A stretch of DNA of 64,000 nucleotides from an uncultured Lachnospiraceae bacterium (GCA_947164865.1 CAMUYA010000002.1:120022-184021), one strand, 5' to 3'; positions 26,448-36,115 are shown, counted from the stretch's first letter. Notes: generated from the letters alone by a model not told the origin. Translations and numbers: made by a program.

Positions 26448-28235
26448 ATGAAGATCAAGACATTCTTTTCTCAAAACAAAAAAGAGATCATTATTTTTCT
26501 ATCAGGCTTGCTGATCGTATCGGCAGGCCTGGTTCCGTATTTAATATTAGGCGAAAAAAGTGTATTCGATGTATTGGATCAGCTTGATTCCGATGTTGCG
26601 GAATACTATCTCAAGGCTAAGCATTTGTTTGACGGGTCGAAGTACTTTCCGGAATACTTTGGCGGAACATCGGGAAGCCAGATAGTTCCGACATCGCCGG
26701 GAACACTTATTTTTTACGTATTATTTGACACTTTTAAGGCATTTTTGATCAATCATATACTGGTGATCCTGTCCGCATATGTGGGGATGTATGCCCTTTT
26801 GAGACGGTTAACGGGTAACGGCCTTGTATCGGCGGGATGTGCCGCATTATTCTCATATTTGCCTTTCTATTCGATTTACGGACTGGGTGTTGCCGGAGTA
26901 CCGCTTGTGATCCTGGCTTATGTGCAAATATCGGAGGATGATTTTCCCAAGCCCATAGCATATATTAATCTTGCGCTTTACGGGCTTTTCTCTTCCCTCG
27001 CTCTGATGGGGTGGGCCGCCTTTTTAATGTTTGGTCTTGGAACCCTTGTGCATACTGTAATATACCTAAAAAACAAAAATAAAGATCCCGCTCTGGGAAA
27101 AAAGACGGCAGGATTATGGATCGGTACAGGAGTGCTCGGAGCTGTCTATTTTGTGACAAACCTGTCAATGGTTAAAAGCTTTTTCTTTGGTATAGGTGAT
27201 GAAAGCCAGAGATCGGAATTTGTGTTCCGCCCCTCCGGAGGATCTTTAGCGTTACGATTTCTGGGTGAACTGTTGAATGATAAAGATCATTTTTGGGCAA
27301 GATCCTTTCACAGATACATCATTTTTATAGGTATTGCCGTTTTGATACTGTGCTTCATATTTATAAAGAAGCTCGGGGAAAACGAAAAAAGGCTTCTCCG
27401 GATTCTGTGCGGCGTATATTCATTCATCATTCTGACTGCTTTGTTTTCTTCGATATACGACAGTGAGACTGTTGTCAACCTCAGAAACAGTTATGACAAC
27501 GCGCTGGCATCTTTTCAGTTTGACAGATTCTTTTATCTGTATCCTGCGACGTGGTACTTTGCCCTCGGGGTCGCTCTTTCCCTTGTGATCGGGATATTTA
27601 AAAGCCGTGGCAGGGTATTGAGGGTGGTATCTGTTTCAGCCTCAGCCCTATTATTTGTGTTGTGTTCGATGTATGTTCTTAAGAACAGCCCGTTTAAGAC
27701 AAATCTTAAAGATCTTGTAAGACCGCAGGATTCCAACAGCCTTTCATGGGAATCATTTTATGAAAAAGAAGAATATAAAGAGGTAGCGGATTTTATCTAC
27801 AGGGAATACGGCCTCACACAGGATGCCTACCGTATAGGTAACGTCGGACTTGAGCCGGCGGTGGCTATAGTAAACGGTTTTTATACCATAGACGGATACT
27901 CGAGTGTGTATTCTCTGGAATACAAGCACAGATTCAGAAAAGCCATATCCAGAGAACTGGAGAAGAACGAGATCAACCGTCAGTATTTTGACGAGTGGGG
28001 AAACCGGTGTTACCTGTTTTCTTCGGAATACATTAAGAATACCTTTCTTTCAAAGTACACACATCCTTCTTTTCAGAATCTTGAGCTCGATACGGACAGT
28101 TTAAAAGAGCTTGGCTGCAAATACCTGCTTTCCGCAGGCGAAATAGTCGGTGCAGAGGAAAAAGGATACAGGCTCTGCAAAGTATTTGACGCACCGGAAT
28201 ACACTTATTTCATATACCTGTACGAGGTTTTGTAA
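26448..28235 (+). CDS. polytopic membrane protein, DUF6044/YfhO-like
   Basis: A 595-residue protein with an N-terminal membrane helix, LDQLDSDVAEYYLKAKHLF in the first outer loop, about 11 further helices up to residue 415 and a C-terminal soluble region of about 180 residues (SLSWESFYEKEEYKEVADFIYREYG, then NGFYTIDGYSSVYSLEYKHRFRKAI). The aspartates in the first loop, the helix count and the soluble end resemble YfhO-type and DUF6044 proteins, GT-C-like enzymes thought to glycosylate lipoteichoic acid or other envelope polymers. No gap separates it from glgB, so the two genes are co-transcribed. A terminator follows at 28297. Confidence 0.7.
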   Translation: MKIKTFFSQNKKEIIIFLSGLLIVSAGLVPYLILGEKSVFDVLDQLDSDVAEYYLKAKHLFDGSKYFPEYFGGTSGSQIVPTSPGTLIFYVLFDTFKAFLINHILVILSAYVGMYALLRRLTGNGLVSAGCAALFSYLPFYSIYGLGVAGVPLVILAYVQISEDDFPKPIAYINLALYGLFSSLALMGWAAFLMFGLGTLVHTVIYLKNKNKDPALGKKTAGLWIGTGVLGAVYFVTNLSMVKSFFFGIGDESQRSEFVFRPSGGSLALRFLGELLNDKDHFWARSFHRYIIFIGIAVLILCFIFIKKLGENEKRLLRILCGVYSFIILTALFSSIYDSETVVNLRNSYDNALASFQFDRFFYLYPATWYFALGVALSLVIGIFKSRGRVLRVVSVSASALLFVLCSMYVLKNSPFKTNLKDLVRPQDSNSLSWESFYEKEEYKEVADFIYREYGLTQDAYRIGNVGLEPAVAIVNGFYTIDGYSSVYSLEYKHRFRKAISRELEKNEINRQYFDEWGNRCYLFSSEYIKNTFLSKYTHPSFQNLELDTDSLKELGCKYLLSAGEIVGAEEKGYRLCKVFDAPEYTYFIYLYEVL

Positions 28236-28296
28236 ATCCGAAAGGGATAAACTGCATATAGAGATGGTTAAGAAAAAAGGATCTCAAACCGAAATA

Positions 28297-28324
28297 CAAG
28301 ATGGGTGAAGGCTCATCTTGTTTT
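28297..28324 (+). terminator. rho-independent terminator of the glgB operon
   Basis: CAAGATGGG at 28297-28305 pairs with CTCATCTTG at 28312-28320 (one G-U pair) around TGAAGG, followed by TTTT. An ATG at 28301 lies inside this stem and is therefore an unlikely start for the next gene. Confidence 0.75.
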
Positions 28325-28360
28325 AAAGTTACGGTTGATTCAGAAAAGGTATTTTGTCTA

Positions 28361-31282
28361 ATGAAGATAAGTTTCTCCAATCAGGATATTTCAAACTACG
28401 AGAGTAAAAACATTTCGCAGATGCCGGACAGAACAGGGCGCGGAGAAAAGGCTGTCAGAAACAACAGCTCTGTTATGGTTGACTTTGGAAGCGGAATTAC
28501 GGGGGTAAGAAGCGATTTACTTCCCGGCTCCGGTGAAAGAATAAAGGGTGGGAAAAGCATAACCGAGCTTCAATTGGAAGCAGGCGCCGTAGATAACGGT
28601 GTAGCGCAGGATTACAGAACAGTTCTCTCCAATACCATGTCTGCGGAGGACTACGCCAAAGCGCAGGAAGAAGGTTTTGATTACAATACGATGGATCCCG
28701 ATGAAGTGGTAACCATTCAGGATCGCATAAAAGCCGAGGTAGCAAAAAGCGGTGAAGTGATAGTGGGGTATAACAGCGATCTTAAGGGAGAAGTGCTTGC
28801 CAAAGCTCTCGGCAGCGAAACTCTTGCAAGAAGTATCTCCGAAAGCCTCTCGAATTCCGATATTCCGCTGACGGATGAGAATATTGAGGATATAAAGGCT
28901 GCGTGGGATCTTGTGAACAATCTGGAGAATCCTTCGGATGAGGACATCGCGTACATAATAGATAACGAGCTGGGCTTAGATGTGTGGAGCCTTTACCTTG
29001 CCCAAAGCAGCGGATCAGCGGCTAAGGCGGATGTGACGAGGAATGTAGTGAAACTTGACGATCCGGAAAACGTCAAGCTTAAAACCCAGGTCGAAAACAT
29101 AATCAGAGCGGATAAAGATATTCCAGATGAAGCGATCGGAGAGAAAATAAAAACCGCTCAGTGGCTGCTGGACAAGGGATTACCTGTATCAGGCGAGAAT
29201 ATCGAAAAATACGAGGCACTCTCATCGTGTGAGATTCCGAAGAATGAAAGAAAATTTGCAGAATCCGTCGTAAGCATCATCGATGAAGGTAAAAAGCCCA
29301 TAAATGCGGATCTTAGGGAGAGGGAATCCGTTATCGGGAAAGCGGTCAAGCTGGAGAATTATTATTTCTCGGATGAACCGTTTGCCGAAAACCCTGCGGA
29401 AAGCCTGATTTCGCGCAGGCAGCTTGAAGAAATACGACTTTCCATGACTGCAGAAGTGAATATAAAGCTTTTAAAGAGCAATTATGCTATCGATACCGCA
29501 CCCATAGAAGAATTCATTGAGGCGTTAAAGGAAGCTGAAAAGCAGGTTGCGGCAAAGTATTTCCCTGATATTAAGGACAGTGAGGACAAAGCGGTAGAAA
29601 GCTACCGTCTTATGAACGATACTGTCCGCACCGTAGATGAGATCAAATCCGTACCGGCTGCAAATCTTGGACTCTTCACCGTCAGGAATGCTGAGGACAT
29701 CGAACTGGGAGAATTCCACAGAGAAGGTATGGCTCTGAGGGATACCTATGTCAGAGCCGGAGAAAGCTATGAAGCACTGATGACGGCGCCGCGTGCAGAC
29801 CTTGGAGATAACATACGAAAGGCGTTTTCAAATGCGGAATCTCTGGCTAAAGAACTTGGGATAAGCACGGATGAACAAAGCCTGAGGGCGATAAGGATAC
29901 TCGGATACAATAACAGTCCTATCAGCGCAGAGAGTGTGGAAATAATATCAAATGCTGATATGAAAGTCCGCGGCGTGGTGGAGAAAATGACTCCTGCTGT
30001 CGTATTGAATATGATAAGAGACGGAATCAATCCCCTGGAAAAGAATTTTGATGAGCTGAATCTATACTTTGAAAGCAAGGACAGTGAACAGCAAAATGCA
30101 GATGCAAAAAGCTACAGTGAATTTCTTTACGGTCTGGAGAGACAGGATAATATCACTCCGGAGGAAAGAGAATCCTATATCGGAATATACCGGTTGATAC
30201 ATCAGATAGAAAAAGATGACGGAGCTGTCATAGGTACTGTGGTCGGTGAACAGGCAAAGCTTTCATTTGAGAGTCTTTTGTCCGCAGCACGGACAAGAAG
30301 ACTAAAAGGAGTTGATGTCAGGATCGATGAAGGATTCGGCGGGCGTACGGACATTATTAAAACAGCAGCATCGATCACGGATCAGATAGGAAAGGCTTTT
30401 GAAGCGGAACGGTATTACGAGGAAGCCGAGGAACTGAGAGAAGCGGCATCGGTGAGAAGAGAATCCGCGCAGTTTCTTGATGATAACGGGATACCTAAGA
30501 GTGCGGACAACTTAAGATCGGCAGAGCACCTTTTGAACAGCGGAAGCAACCTTTACGAGGCCATTATCAGGGAGGAGAAAAAGCTTTCGGATAAAAACCG
30601 GACAATTGCGGACGGACAGAGATCTCCGCTCAGTATGATAAAAGATATTTCAGGAAAACTGATAGAGAATCTTCCGGAAGATGACTTTGACAACGAATAT
30701 GAGAATGCGACCGGCAGAGTAAAGGAAATCACGGAAGAACTGGAAATAAAAGCAGAGAGTTACCTGGATGTAAAAGCAATGTCGCTGGCAGGTAAACAGC
30801 TCGGACTTATGACAAGTGTGTCGAATTCTTCGGGGACATCCGACAGAGACTATATCATCCCGATGGAAATGGGCGGAGAGATGAGTAAGGTACATATATC
30901 ACTGCGCTCAGTGGGTGAAGACGCAAATATGTCCATAAGGGTATTTGGCGGAAACACCGAGATAGAAGGCTATTTTGGAATGTCGAACGGCATATTTGAA
31001 GGATATATCGTCAAAAATGGAGATGCGGAACTTAAGAAACTGCAGAATCTTGCCGATATATTTGACGAGTCACTGATAAGGGATGGGGATTTCAAAGATG
31101 TTTCCCTGACAAAAACTCCTGTTATCAGCAGAGATTCGCAAAAAGGCGGTCATCCGCTTTCTAATAGAGCAAACCGGAGCAAGGATGCGAAGGAAAGTAA
31201 TTCAGACGGATCTGAAAGGAGGATTCTGCTTTGTGCTGCAAAAGTATTTCTGAGCACAGCAGGAGAAATCTTCCGTGACTGA
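28361..31282 (+). CDS. flagellar-locus protein with FliK-like C terminus (DUF6240-like)
   Basis: A protein of 973 residues if started at the ATG at 28361 (MKISFSNQDISNYESKN, AAAAGG upstream). The longer frame opens at 28301, within a terminator stem. Most of it is helical and polar with repeated patterns such as IPLTDENIEDIKAAWDLVNNL, LPVSGENIEKYEALS and SPISAESVEIISNADM, suggesting degenerate repeats of about 90-100 residues. Residues about 850-930 (PMEMGGEMSKVHISLRSVG...IRVFG) resemble the FliK C-terminal domain that switches flagellar export specificity. It lies 41 bases upstream of flagellin, so a flagellar export or hook-length role is likely. I believe this type is catalogued as DUF6240. 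Confidence 0.65.
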   Translation: MKISFSNQDISNYESKNISQMPDRTGRGEKAVRNNSSVMVDFGSGITGVRSDLLPGSGERIKGGKSITELQLEAGAVDNGVAQDYRTVLSNTMSAEDYAKAQEEGFDYNTMDPDEVVTIQDRIKAEVAKSGEVIVGYNSDLKGEVLAKALGSETLARSISESLSNSDIPLTDENIEDIKAAWDLVNNLENPSDEDIAYIIDNELGLDVWSLYLAQSSGSAAKADVTRNVVKLDDPENVKLKTQVENIIRADKDIPDEAIGEKIKTAQWLLDKGLPVSGENIEKYEALSSCEIPKNERKFAESVVSIIDEGKKPINADLRERESVIGKAVKLENYYFSDEPFAENPAESLISRRQLEEIRLSMTAEVNIKLLKSNYAIDTAPIEEFIEALKEAEKQVAAKYFPDIKDSEDKAVESYRLMNDTVRTVDEIKSVPAANLGLFTVRNAEDIELGEFHREGMALRDTYVRAGESYEALMTAPRADLGDNIRKAFSNAESLAKELGISTDEQSLRAIRILGYNNSPISAESVEIISNADMKVRGVVEKMTPAVVLNMIRDGINPLEKNFDELNLYFESKDSEQQNADAKSYSEFLYGLERQDNITPEERESYIGIYRLIHQIEKDDGAVIGTVVGEQAKLSFESLLSAARTRRLKGVDVRIDEGFGGRTDIIKTAASITDQIGKAFEAERYYEEAEELREAASVRRESAQFLDDNGIPKSADNLRSAEHLLNSGSNLYEAIIREEKKLSDKNRTIADGQRSPLSMIKDISGKLIENLPEDDFDNEYENATGRVKEITEELEIKAESYLDVKAMSLAGKQLGLMTSVSNSSGTSDRDYIIPMEMGGEMSKVHISLRSVGEDANMSIRVFGGNTEIEGYFGMSNGIFEGYIVKNGDAELKKLQNLADIFDESLIRDGDFKDVSLTKTPVISRDSQKGGHPLSNRANRSKDAKESNSDGSERRILLCAAKVFLSTAGEIFRD

Positions 31283-31302
31283 AGACGGCGAAAGGCTGTC
31301 TT
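31282..31302 (+). other. hairpin in the flagellin leader
   Basis: AAGACGGC pairs with GCTGTCTT (one G-U pair) around GAAAG, directly after the upstream stop and 9 bases before the flagellin ribosome site. No T tract follows. It may protect or attenuate the flagellin message. Confidence 0.4.
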
Positions 31303-31323
31303 GGACAAACGAAAGGAGTCCGT

Positions 31324-32469
31324 ATGAGGATCAATTACAACGTATCAGCTATGCTTGCGAATAACACGCTCACCAACAGCAATAACGCACTCTCAAAATC
31401 TATCGAGAGACTTTCCTCAGGTTTAAAGATCAATAATGCTAAGGATAACCCGGCAGGACTTGCTATGGGTAAGCGCATGAATGCCCAGATCGTGGGAACC
31501 GGAGTGGCAAAGCAGAACTCCAATGACGGAATATCTGTTATAGAAACAGCCGATGGAGCCATGAACGAAGTGCACGACATGCTCCACCGCATGACGGAGC
31601 TTGCGACAAAAGCAGCAACCGGAACACTCAGTGATGATGACAGAGAGATAATCGAAAAAGAGATAGACCAGCTTAAGGAGGAGATTCAGAGAATAGCTGA
31701 CAGCACGCAGTTTAACGGACAGAATCTCCTGGACGGAAATTTTGATTACAAGGCATATACGGATAATAACGATATCAAGGTAAGCTCTTATGGACCCGCA
31801 GTTCAGTCGGGAGACTATACGATAACGGGGCTTAACTGGAGCGTCATAAACGCTGAGACGGGAAGCCTTGAGGCGCAGCTTACCGTCACCGGACCCAAGC
31901 CCAGCACTAATCCTGTACAGGATTTGAATGTGTCCATGATGGATAATTACATCACCGCAACGGGTGCGGGGGGCTTTAAGATGGTATTTGCCGTAGACGA
32001 GAAGCTGGTCTTTGATAACGATGGGAAGGCCCAGGCAGGTTCGGCAGCTGATTTCAATGTGTCATGCACAGGAATAGGCCCCATGAGATTACAGGTCGGA
32101 TCCAATGAAGGACAGGTCATTCCCGTAGAAGTACCGGCTATCTCACTCGGAAATCTCGGCATCACCAAGCTTGATGTTACCTCTCAGGAAAAGGCACACG
32201 ATGCCATTGACAGACTTAAAGGGGCAACAGCATTTCTCAGCAGCGTGAGAGGTAAGCTCGGAGCATATCAGAACAGACTCGAGTCGACCACGGAAAATCT
32301 TGGTGTTGTAGAGGAAAACATGACCGCAGCATATTCACGTATAATGGATGTTGATATGGCGGAGGAAATGACAAACTACAGCACATATAATGTGATCGTT
32401 CAGGCCGGAACCTCTGTGCTGGCGCAGGCCAACGAGCGTCCTTCGCAGGTTCTTCAGCTGCTTCAGTAA
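31324..32469 (+). CDS. fliC: flagellin
   Basis: A 381-residue filament protein. The N-terminal D0/D1 region MRINYNVSAMLANNTLTNSNNALSKSIERLSSGLKIN is typical, as is the C-terminal ENMTAAYSRIMDVDMAEEMTNYSTYNVIVQAG and LAQANERPSQVLQLL. The variable centre (about residues 140-290) is short, with a beta-rich D2-like domain. Around residues 87-101 the sequence is MLHRMTELATKAATGT, differing from the LQRxRELAxQ consensus of strong TLR5-activating flagellins. The ribosome site AAAGGAG lies 7 bases upstream. It is followed by fliS. Confidence 0.97.
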   Translation: MRINYNVSAMLANNTLTNSNNALSKSIERLSSGLKINNAKDNPAGLAMGKRMNAQIVGTGVAKQNSNDGISVIETADGAMNEVHDMLHRMTELATKAATGTLSDDDREIIEKEIDQLKEEIQRIADSTQFNGQNLLDGNFDYKAYTDNNDIKVSSYGPAVQSGDYTITGLNWSVINAETGSLEAQLTVTGPKPSTNPVQDLNVSMMDNYITATGAGGFKMVFAVDEKLVFDNDGKAQAGSAADFNVSCTGIGPMRLQVGSNEGQVIPVEVPAISLGNLGITKLDVTSQEKAHDAIDRLKGATAFLSSVRGKLGAYQNRLESTTENLGVVEENMTAAYSRIMDVDMAEEMTNYSTYNVIVQAGTSVLAQANERPSQVLQLLQ

Positions 32470-32492
32470 AGATCGTATACGAGAGATAAGAA

Positions 32493-32969
32493 ATGGATAA
32501 AGAAAAAAAACAGGCTTATACCAGGCGTATAACACAGGCCAATTCAACAGAGATGATAGTGATCCTTTATGATATGACTCTGGATTATATCAATGAAGCG
32601 GTCGGATCGCTGGGCAGCGGTCATGATCAGTCTGAGTTTATCGAGGCCATATCAAAAATCCAGGGATGCATAAGTGAGCTTATGGATAGTCTGAACATGG
32701 AATATAAACCTGCGGATGAGCTCAGAATGCTTTATGATTTTTGCATTAGAAGAATTGCCGTGAGCCAGGCAAAGCGCGATGCATCCATACTTGATGAAGT
32801 GGCAAGAGTGATAAGACCCCTGCGCGATGCATATTCAAAGATAGTGGATAAAAACACCGGAGGACCTGTTATGGGTAATTCCCAGACAGTTTATGCGGGA
32901 TTGACCTACGGGAAAGATGATCTGATAGAAAGCTTAAGTACCAATGCCGGAAGAGGATATCTGGTGTAA
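32493..32969 (+). CDS. fliS: flagellar export chaperone FliS
   Basis: A 158-residue helical protein. It has the FliS pattern: AYTRRITQANSTEMIVILYDMTLDYINEA in the first helices, then SKIQGCISELMDSLNMEY and a fourth helix LRPLRDAYSKI-type. FliS binds the C-terminal helix of flagellin and prevents premature polymerisation. It begins 23 bases after flagellin, so the two are co-expressed. The C-terminal tail of about 30 residues (TYGKDDLIESLSTNAGRGYLV) is longer than in model FliS proteins. Confidence 0.85.
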   Translation: MDKEKKQAYTRRITQANSTEMIVILYDMTLDYINEAVGSLGSGHDQSEFIEAISKIQGCISELMDSLNMEYKPADELRMLYDFCIRRIAVSQAKRDASILDEVARVIRPLRDAYSKIVDKNTGGPVMGNSQTVYAGLTYGKDDLIESLSTNAGRGYLV

Positions 32970-33067
32970 GGTCACGGCGGTGTTAAGATAAAAACAAAAT
33001 GATATGAATTGCATATTTATAGGTTGAAAAAGAAACAAAAAAACCGGTATTTATGCATATTTACAAA

Positions 33068-33105
33068 AGCTCCGATCCTTTAAAAACAAAGGGTCGGGGC
33101 TTTTT
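33068..33105 (+). terminator. rho-independent terminator after fliS
   Basis: A 14-bp stem: AGCTCCGATCCTTT at 33068-33081 pairs with AAAGGGTCGGGGCT at 33088-33101 (two G-U pairs), followed by TTTT. It lies in the 362-base gap between the flagellar and Tad genes; apart from the promoter at 33171 and a weak TTCGGATG/CATCC inverted repeat near 33272-33291, I see nothing else in that gap. Confidence 0.9.
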
Positions 33106-33170
33106 ATATAATTTGAATGTGCTAAATCGCCGTCATTTTTCACGAATCGAAAAAAATAATAAAAAAGCGC

Positions 33171-33199
33171 TTGCATAAAACAAAAACTGTGTCTATAAT
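33171..33199 (+). promoter_or_regulatory. sigma-A promoter of the Tad pilus operon
   Basis: TTGCAT at 33171-33176 and a perfect TATAAT at 33194-33199 with a 17-base spacer. It implies a leader of about 125 bases before the prepilin peptidase gene at 33332. Confidence 0.8.
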
Positions 33200-33331
33200 C
33201 AGCCTTACATTCAGACGGGCAGTGCAGAGATTTTGCAATTCCAAATTCTGTCCGCATCGGTTTCTAGATCGTTCGGATGATTCATCCGGAAATTACAACT
33301 ATTAAAACTTTGATCAGGAGGGAGAAAAGCT

Positions 33332-33835
33332 ATGGTATTTTTGTGCCCTTTTTTAGGCATGGCTTGTCTTTGGGATTATAACGAAAGACGTATTCCAAAC
33401 GTGATCCCTGCCGGTATTTGGGGAGTGGGAATGATCTACAGATACTCCGCATCCGGATGGAGAGGTCTATTTGAATACATAATAAGCCTGGCGATCGTAA
33501 CGCTGGTTTTGTTTCCGCTCTTCCGTCTGGGAATGATCGGGGGCGGAGATGTCAAGCTGATTGCCGTATCGAGTGGTTATTTCCCGGGGAAAGATGCGGT
33601 GATATTTGTGATCATGGTATTTGTACTTTCGTCAATCCCTGCATTGGTAAAAATAATAAGATCGGGGAGCATCGGCAGCAGATTCGGTTTCCTGGGTAAG
33701 TATATAAAAAGCTGTATGATCCGAAAAGAAGCCGGGATGTACATGTCCGGAAAAGAGGATAGGATCCACGCCGGGATAGCCATGAGCGGGCCGGTGCTGG
33801 CAAGCGCAGTACTTCATTGGGGAGGTGTCTATTGA
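33332..33835 (+). CDS. prepilin peptidase, TadV/CpaA type (A24)
   Basis: A 167-residue polytopic membrane aspartyl protease that removes the leader of Flp prepilins. The first catalytic Asp is in CLWDYNERRIPN (residue about 15) and the second in GMIGGGDVKL (about 73), the two aspartates expected for family A24. It lacks the N-methyltransferase domain of full PilD, as usual for Tad loci. AGGAGGGAG lies 7 bases upstream of the ATG. Its stop overlaps the start of the next gene, beginning a tightly packed operon. Confidence 0.88.
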   Translation: MVFLCPFLGMACLWDYNERRIPNVIPAGIWGVGMIYRYSASGWRGLFEYIISLAIVTLVLFPLFRLGMIGGGDVKLIAVSSGYFPGKDAVIFVIMVFVLSSIPALVKIIRSGSIGSRFGFLGKYIKSCMIRKEAGMYMSGKEDRIHAGIAMSGPVLASAVLHWGGVY

Positions 33836-34845
33836 GCAGAGAAGAAGCAGTACTTGTCCTTTTTGACAAGGAGGAGGAGTATTCGATAAAAATGTCGGAT
33901 TTTATAAAGGGTCACAAAGGAATTCCATGGAAAATAAGGACTTATTCCGATGAGTCTTCACTAATGAGGGAAGAGAAAGGTGAAAAGATTTCTTTGTTAG
34001 TGGTGTCAGAAAGATCATATTCCGAAAAAATAAAATCCTTGAATTGTGAAAAAACGGTAATATTGAACGAATCGGGATTCTGCCCCGAAGATACAAAAGA
34101 ATGCATAGATAAATATCAGGCAGCGGAAAGCGTGTTGCAGATACTGTTACAGGTTTACATAGAAATAGCCGGGGAGGAGTCCGTTCTGGTCGGATCCGGA
34201 AGCAAGACAAAGTTTATAGGGATATACTCCCCGGTAAAGAGGTCACTTCAGACCACTTTTGCCATAACGATGTGTGAACTGCTTTCCGGTAAAGGGAAAA
34301 CCCTGTATCTCAATTTTGAACATTATACCGGTGTGGCAGAGATAATAGCCAGAGAAGGCGAGATGGATCTGGCAGATCTTGTATATTTTTTGAATTCCGA
34401 TATCGACAAATTCAAGCTGCATTTTCAGACAGTGATCAAACAGGTAAGCGGAACCGTGTTTGTACCGCCCATGAGGTATGGGCAAAACCTTATCTCAATC
34501 TCAGGAAAGGAATGGATGAATCTGTTAAAAAAGATAAGTGAATCGGATATGTTTGATTACGTTGTTATGGACCTGACGGACAGTCTTCAGGGCCTCCCGG
34601 ATATACTCAGAGCATGTTTCAGAGTGTTCACCGTACAGAGGGAAGACTCCTTTGCGCAGCTTAAGATGATGCAGTATGAAACCATGTTGACCGACTATGA
34701 CTATGGAGATGTTATAGAGAAAACCGTGAGATTTGTCTTTCCGAAGTTTCACTATCTTCCGTCATCCATCGAGTTGTATTCAAGGGGGGATCTGGCGGAA
34801 TTTGTCAAAACGAAACTCAAGGAGTCGGAGGTGTGCGATGCCTGA
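33832..34845 (+). CDS. TadZ/CpaE-like ParA-family protein with degenerate P-loop
   Basis: A 337-residue protein. I choose the TTG at 33832 because GGGGAGG lies 5-6 bases upstream and the start overlaps the previous stop; an in-frame TTG at 33817 would start earlier. The N-terminal 110 residues look like a receiver-like domain; the rest is a ParA/MinD fold. At the P-loop the sequence is IYSPVKRSLQTTFAITM, where the Walker lysine position appears to be Gln. TadZ proteins localise the Tad machine at the cell pole and often do not need ATP hydrolysis. Gene order fits TadZ. Confidence 0.72.
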   Translation: MSREEAVLVLFDKEEEYSIKMSDFIKGHKGIPWKIRTYSDESSLMREEKGEKISLLVVSERSYSEKIKSLNCEKTVILNESGFCPEDTKECIDKYQAAESVLQILLQVYIEIAGEESVLVGSGSKTKFIGIYSPVKRSLQTTFAITMCELLSGKGKTLYLNFEHYTGVAEIIAREGEMDLADLVYFLNSDIDKFKLHFQTVIKQVSGTVFVPPMRYGQNLISISGKEWMNLLKKISESDMFDYVVMDLTDSLQGLPDILRACFRVFTVQREDSFAQLKMMQYETMLTDYDYGDVIEKTVRFVFPKFHYLPSSIELYSRGDLAEFVKTKLKESEVCDA

Positions 34846-36115
34846 TTATGATGCGCTGCGCAGAGAGATCAAAGCAAGGACCCAGAGCAACCTTGATTTT
34901 AGAAGAGATTTCACAGACGACGAAGTAAGGGAAGTGATCGACGATATTTTCATGGAGACCCGGGAAATATCACTTCTCTCCGTAAAAGATCGCAGACAGC
35001 TCCACAAGGAAGTTTTTGATTCTCTCAGGCGGTTGGATATACTGCAGGAATTTGTTGATGATCCATCAGTTACCGAGATCATGATCAATGGTCCTGATAA
35101 TGTTTTTGTTGAGCGGGCGGGAAAACTTAGCAGGATATCACAGAGATTTGAAAGCGAAGATAAACTCAGAGATGTAATACAGCAGATCGTGGCTGGATGT
35201 AACCGGGTGGTAAACGAGGCTTCTCCGATAGTTGATGCGAGGCTTTCAAACGGGGCAAGAGTCAATATTGTGATGAAACCGGTAGCTCTTAACGGACCGA
35301 TAGTAACCATACGGAGATTTCCGGATAAACCGATCATGATGGATGGATTGGAAGCGATCGGTTCGATCACGCCGGAAGCGGCAGATTTTCTCAGGCTACT
35401 GGTTAAGGCCGGGTATAACATATTCATAAGCGGCGGAACCGGGAGCGGTAAGACAACATTTTTAAATGTTTTATCCGGATTTATACCATCGGATGAAAGG
35501 GTAATAACCATCGAAGACAGCGCTGAACTGCAGCTTCAGGGGATAGATAACCTGGTGAGCCTTGAAACAAGAAACAGTAATGTCGAGGGGTGCGGAGAGA
35601 TCACCATCAGAGATCTGATCAGATCTTCTCTGCGTATGCGTCCCGACAGGATCATAGTGGGTGAGGTGAGAGGAGCTGAAGCGGTCGATATGCTCCAATG
35701 CCTTAATACAGGACATGACGGAAGCATGTCGACGGGTCACGCCAACAGTGCCAGGGATATGCTTACCAGACTGGAAAACATGGTCCTGATGGGAGCGGAA
35801 CTGCCGCTGGCTGCGATAAGGCAGCAGATTTCATCGGGGCTTGACATTATTGTTCATCTCGGGAGGCTGAGAGATAAGTCCCGCAAAGTGATGGAAATAT
35901 CAGAGGTGCTTGGTTATGAAAACGGTGAGATCGTTACAAAAGAATTGTTCAGATTTGAAGAACAGGGGAGCTCTCTTGAAGGAAAAGTTATCGGAAGGCT
36001 CGTCAGAAAAGAAAAACTCTCCGAGACGGGAAAACTTAAGTCTGCGGGAATCAGTGAAAGAGAAGTTAATGAGTGGAAAGAGGCGGCTGAATCTTCCGGA
36101 CTATCACCTTCCTGA
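34838..36115 (+). CDS. tadA: TadA/CpaF type II/IV secretion ATPase
   Basis: A 425-residue hexameric ATPase powering Flp pilus assembly. It has the N-terminal helical segment (FRRDFTDDEVREVIDD), DPSVTEIMINGPDNVFVERAGKL near residue 75-97, Walker A ISGGTGSGKTTFLNVLSG near 200, the Asp box ITIEDSAELQL, RPDRIIVGEVRGAEAVDML (Walker B) near 268 and MSTGHANSARDMLTRLE. The start at 34838 overlaps the previous gene by 8 bases and has GGAGG upstream; the frame continues upstream without function. Confidence 0.95.
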   Translation: MPDYDALRREIKARTQSNLDFRRDFTDDEVREVIDDIFMETREISLLSVKDRRQLHKEVFDSLRRLDILQEFVDDPSVTEIMINGPDNVFVERAGKLSRISQRFESEDKLRDVIQQIVAGCNRVVNEASPIVDARLSNGARVNIVMKPVALNGPIVTIRRFPDKPIMMDGLEAIGSITPEAADFLRLLVKAGYNIFISGGTGSGKTTFLNVLSGFIPSDERVITIEDSAELQLQGIDNLVSLETRNSNVEGCGEITIRDLIRSSLRMRPDRIIVGEVRGAEAVDMLQCLNTGHDGSMSTGHANSARDMLTRLENMVLMGAELPLAAIRQQISSGLDIIVHLGRLRDKSRKVMEISEVLGYENGEIVTKELFRFEEQGSSLEGKVIGRLVRKEKLSETGKLKSAGISEREVNEWKEAAESSGLSPS

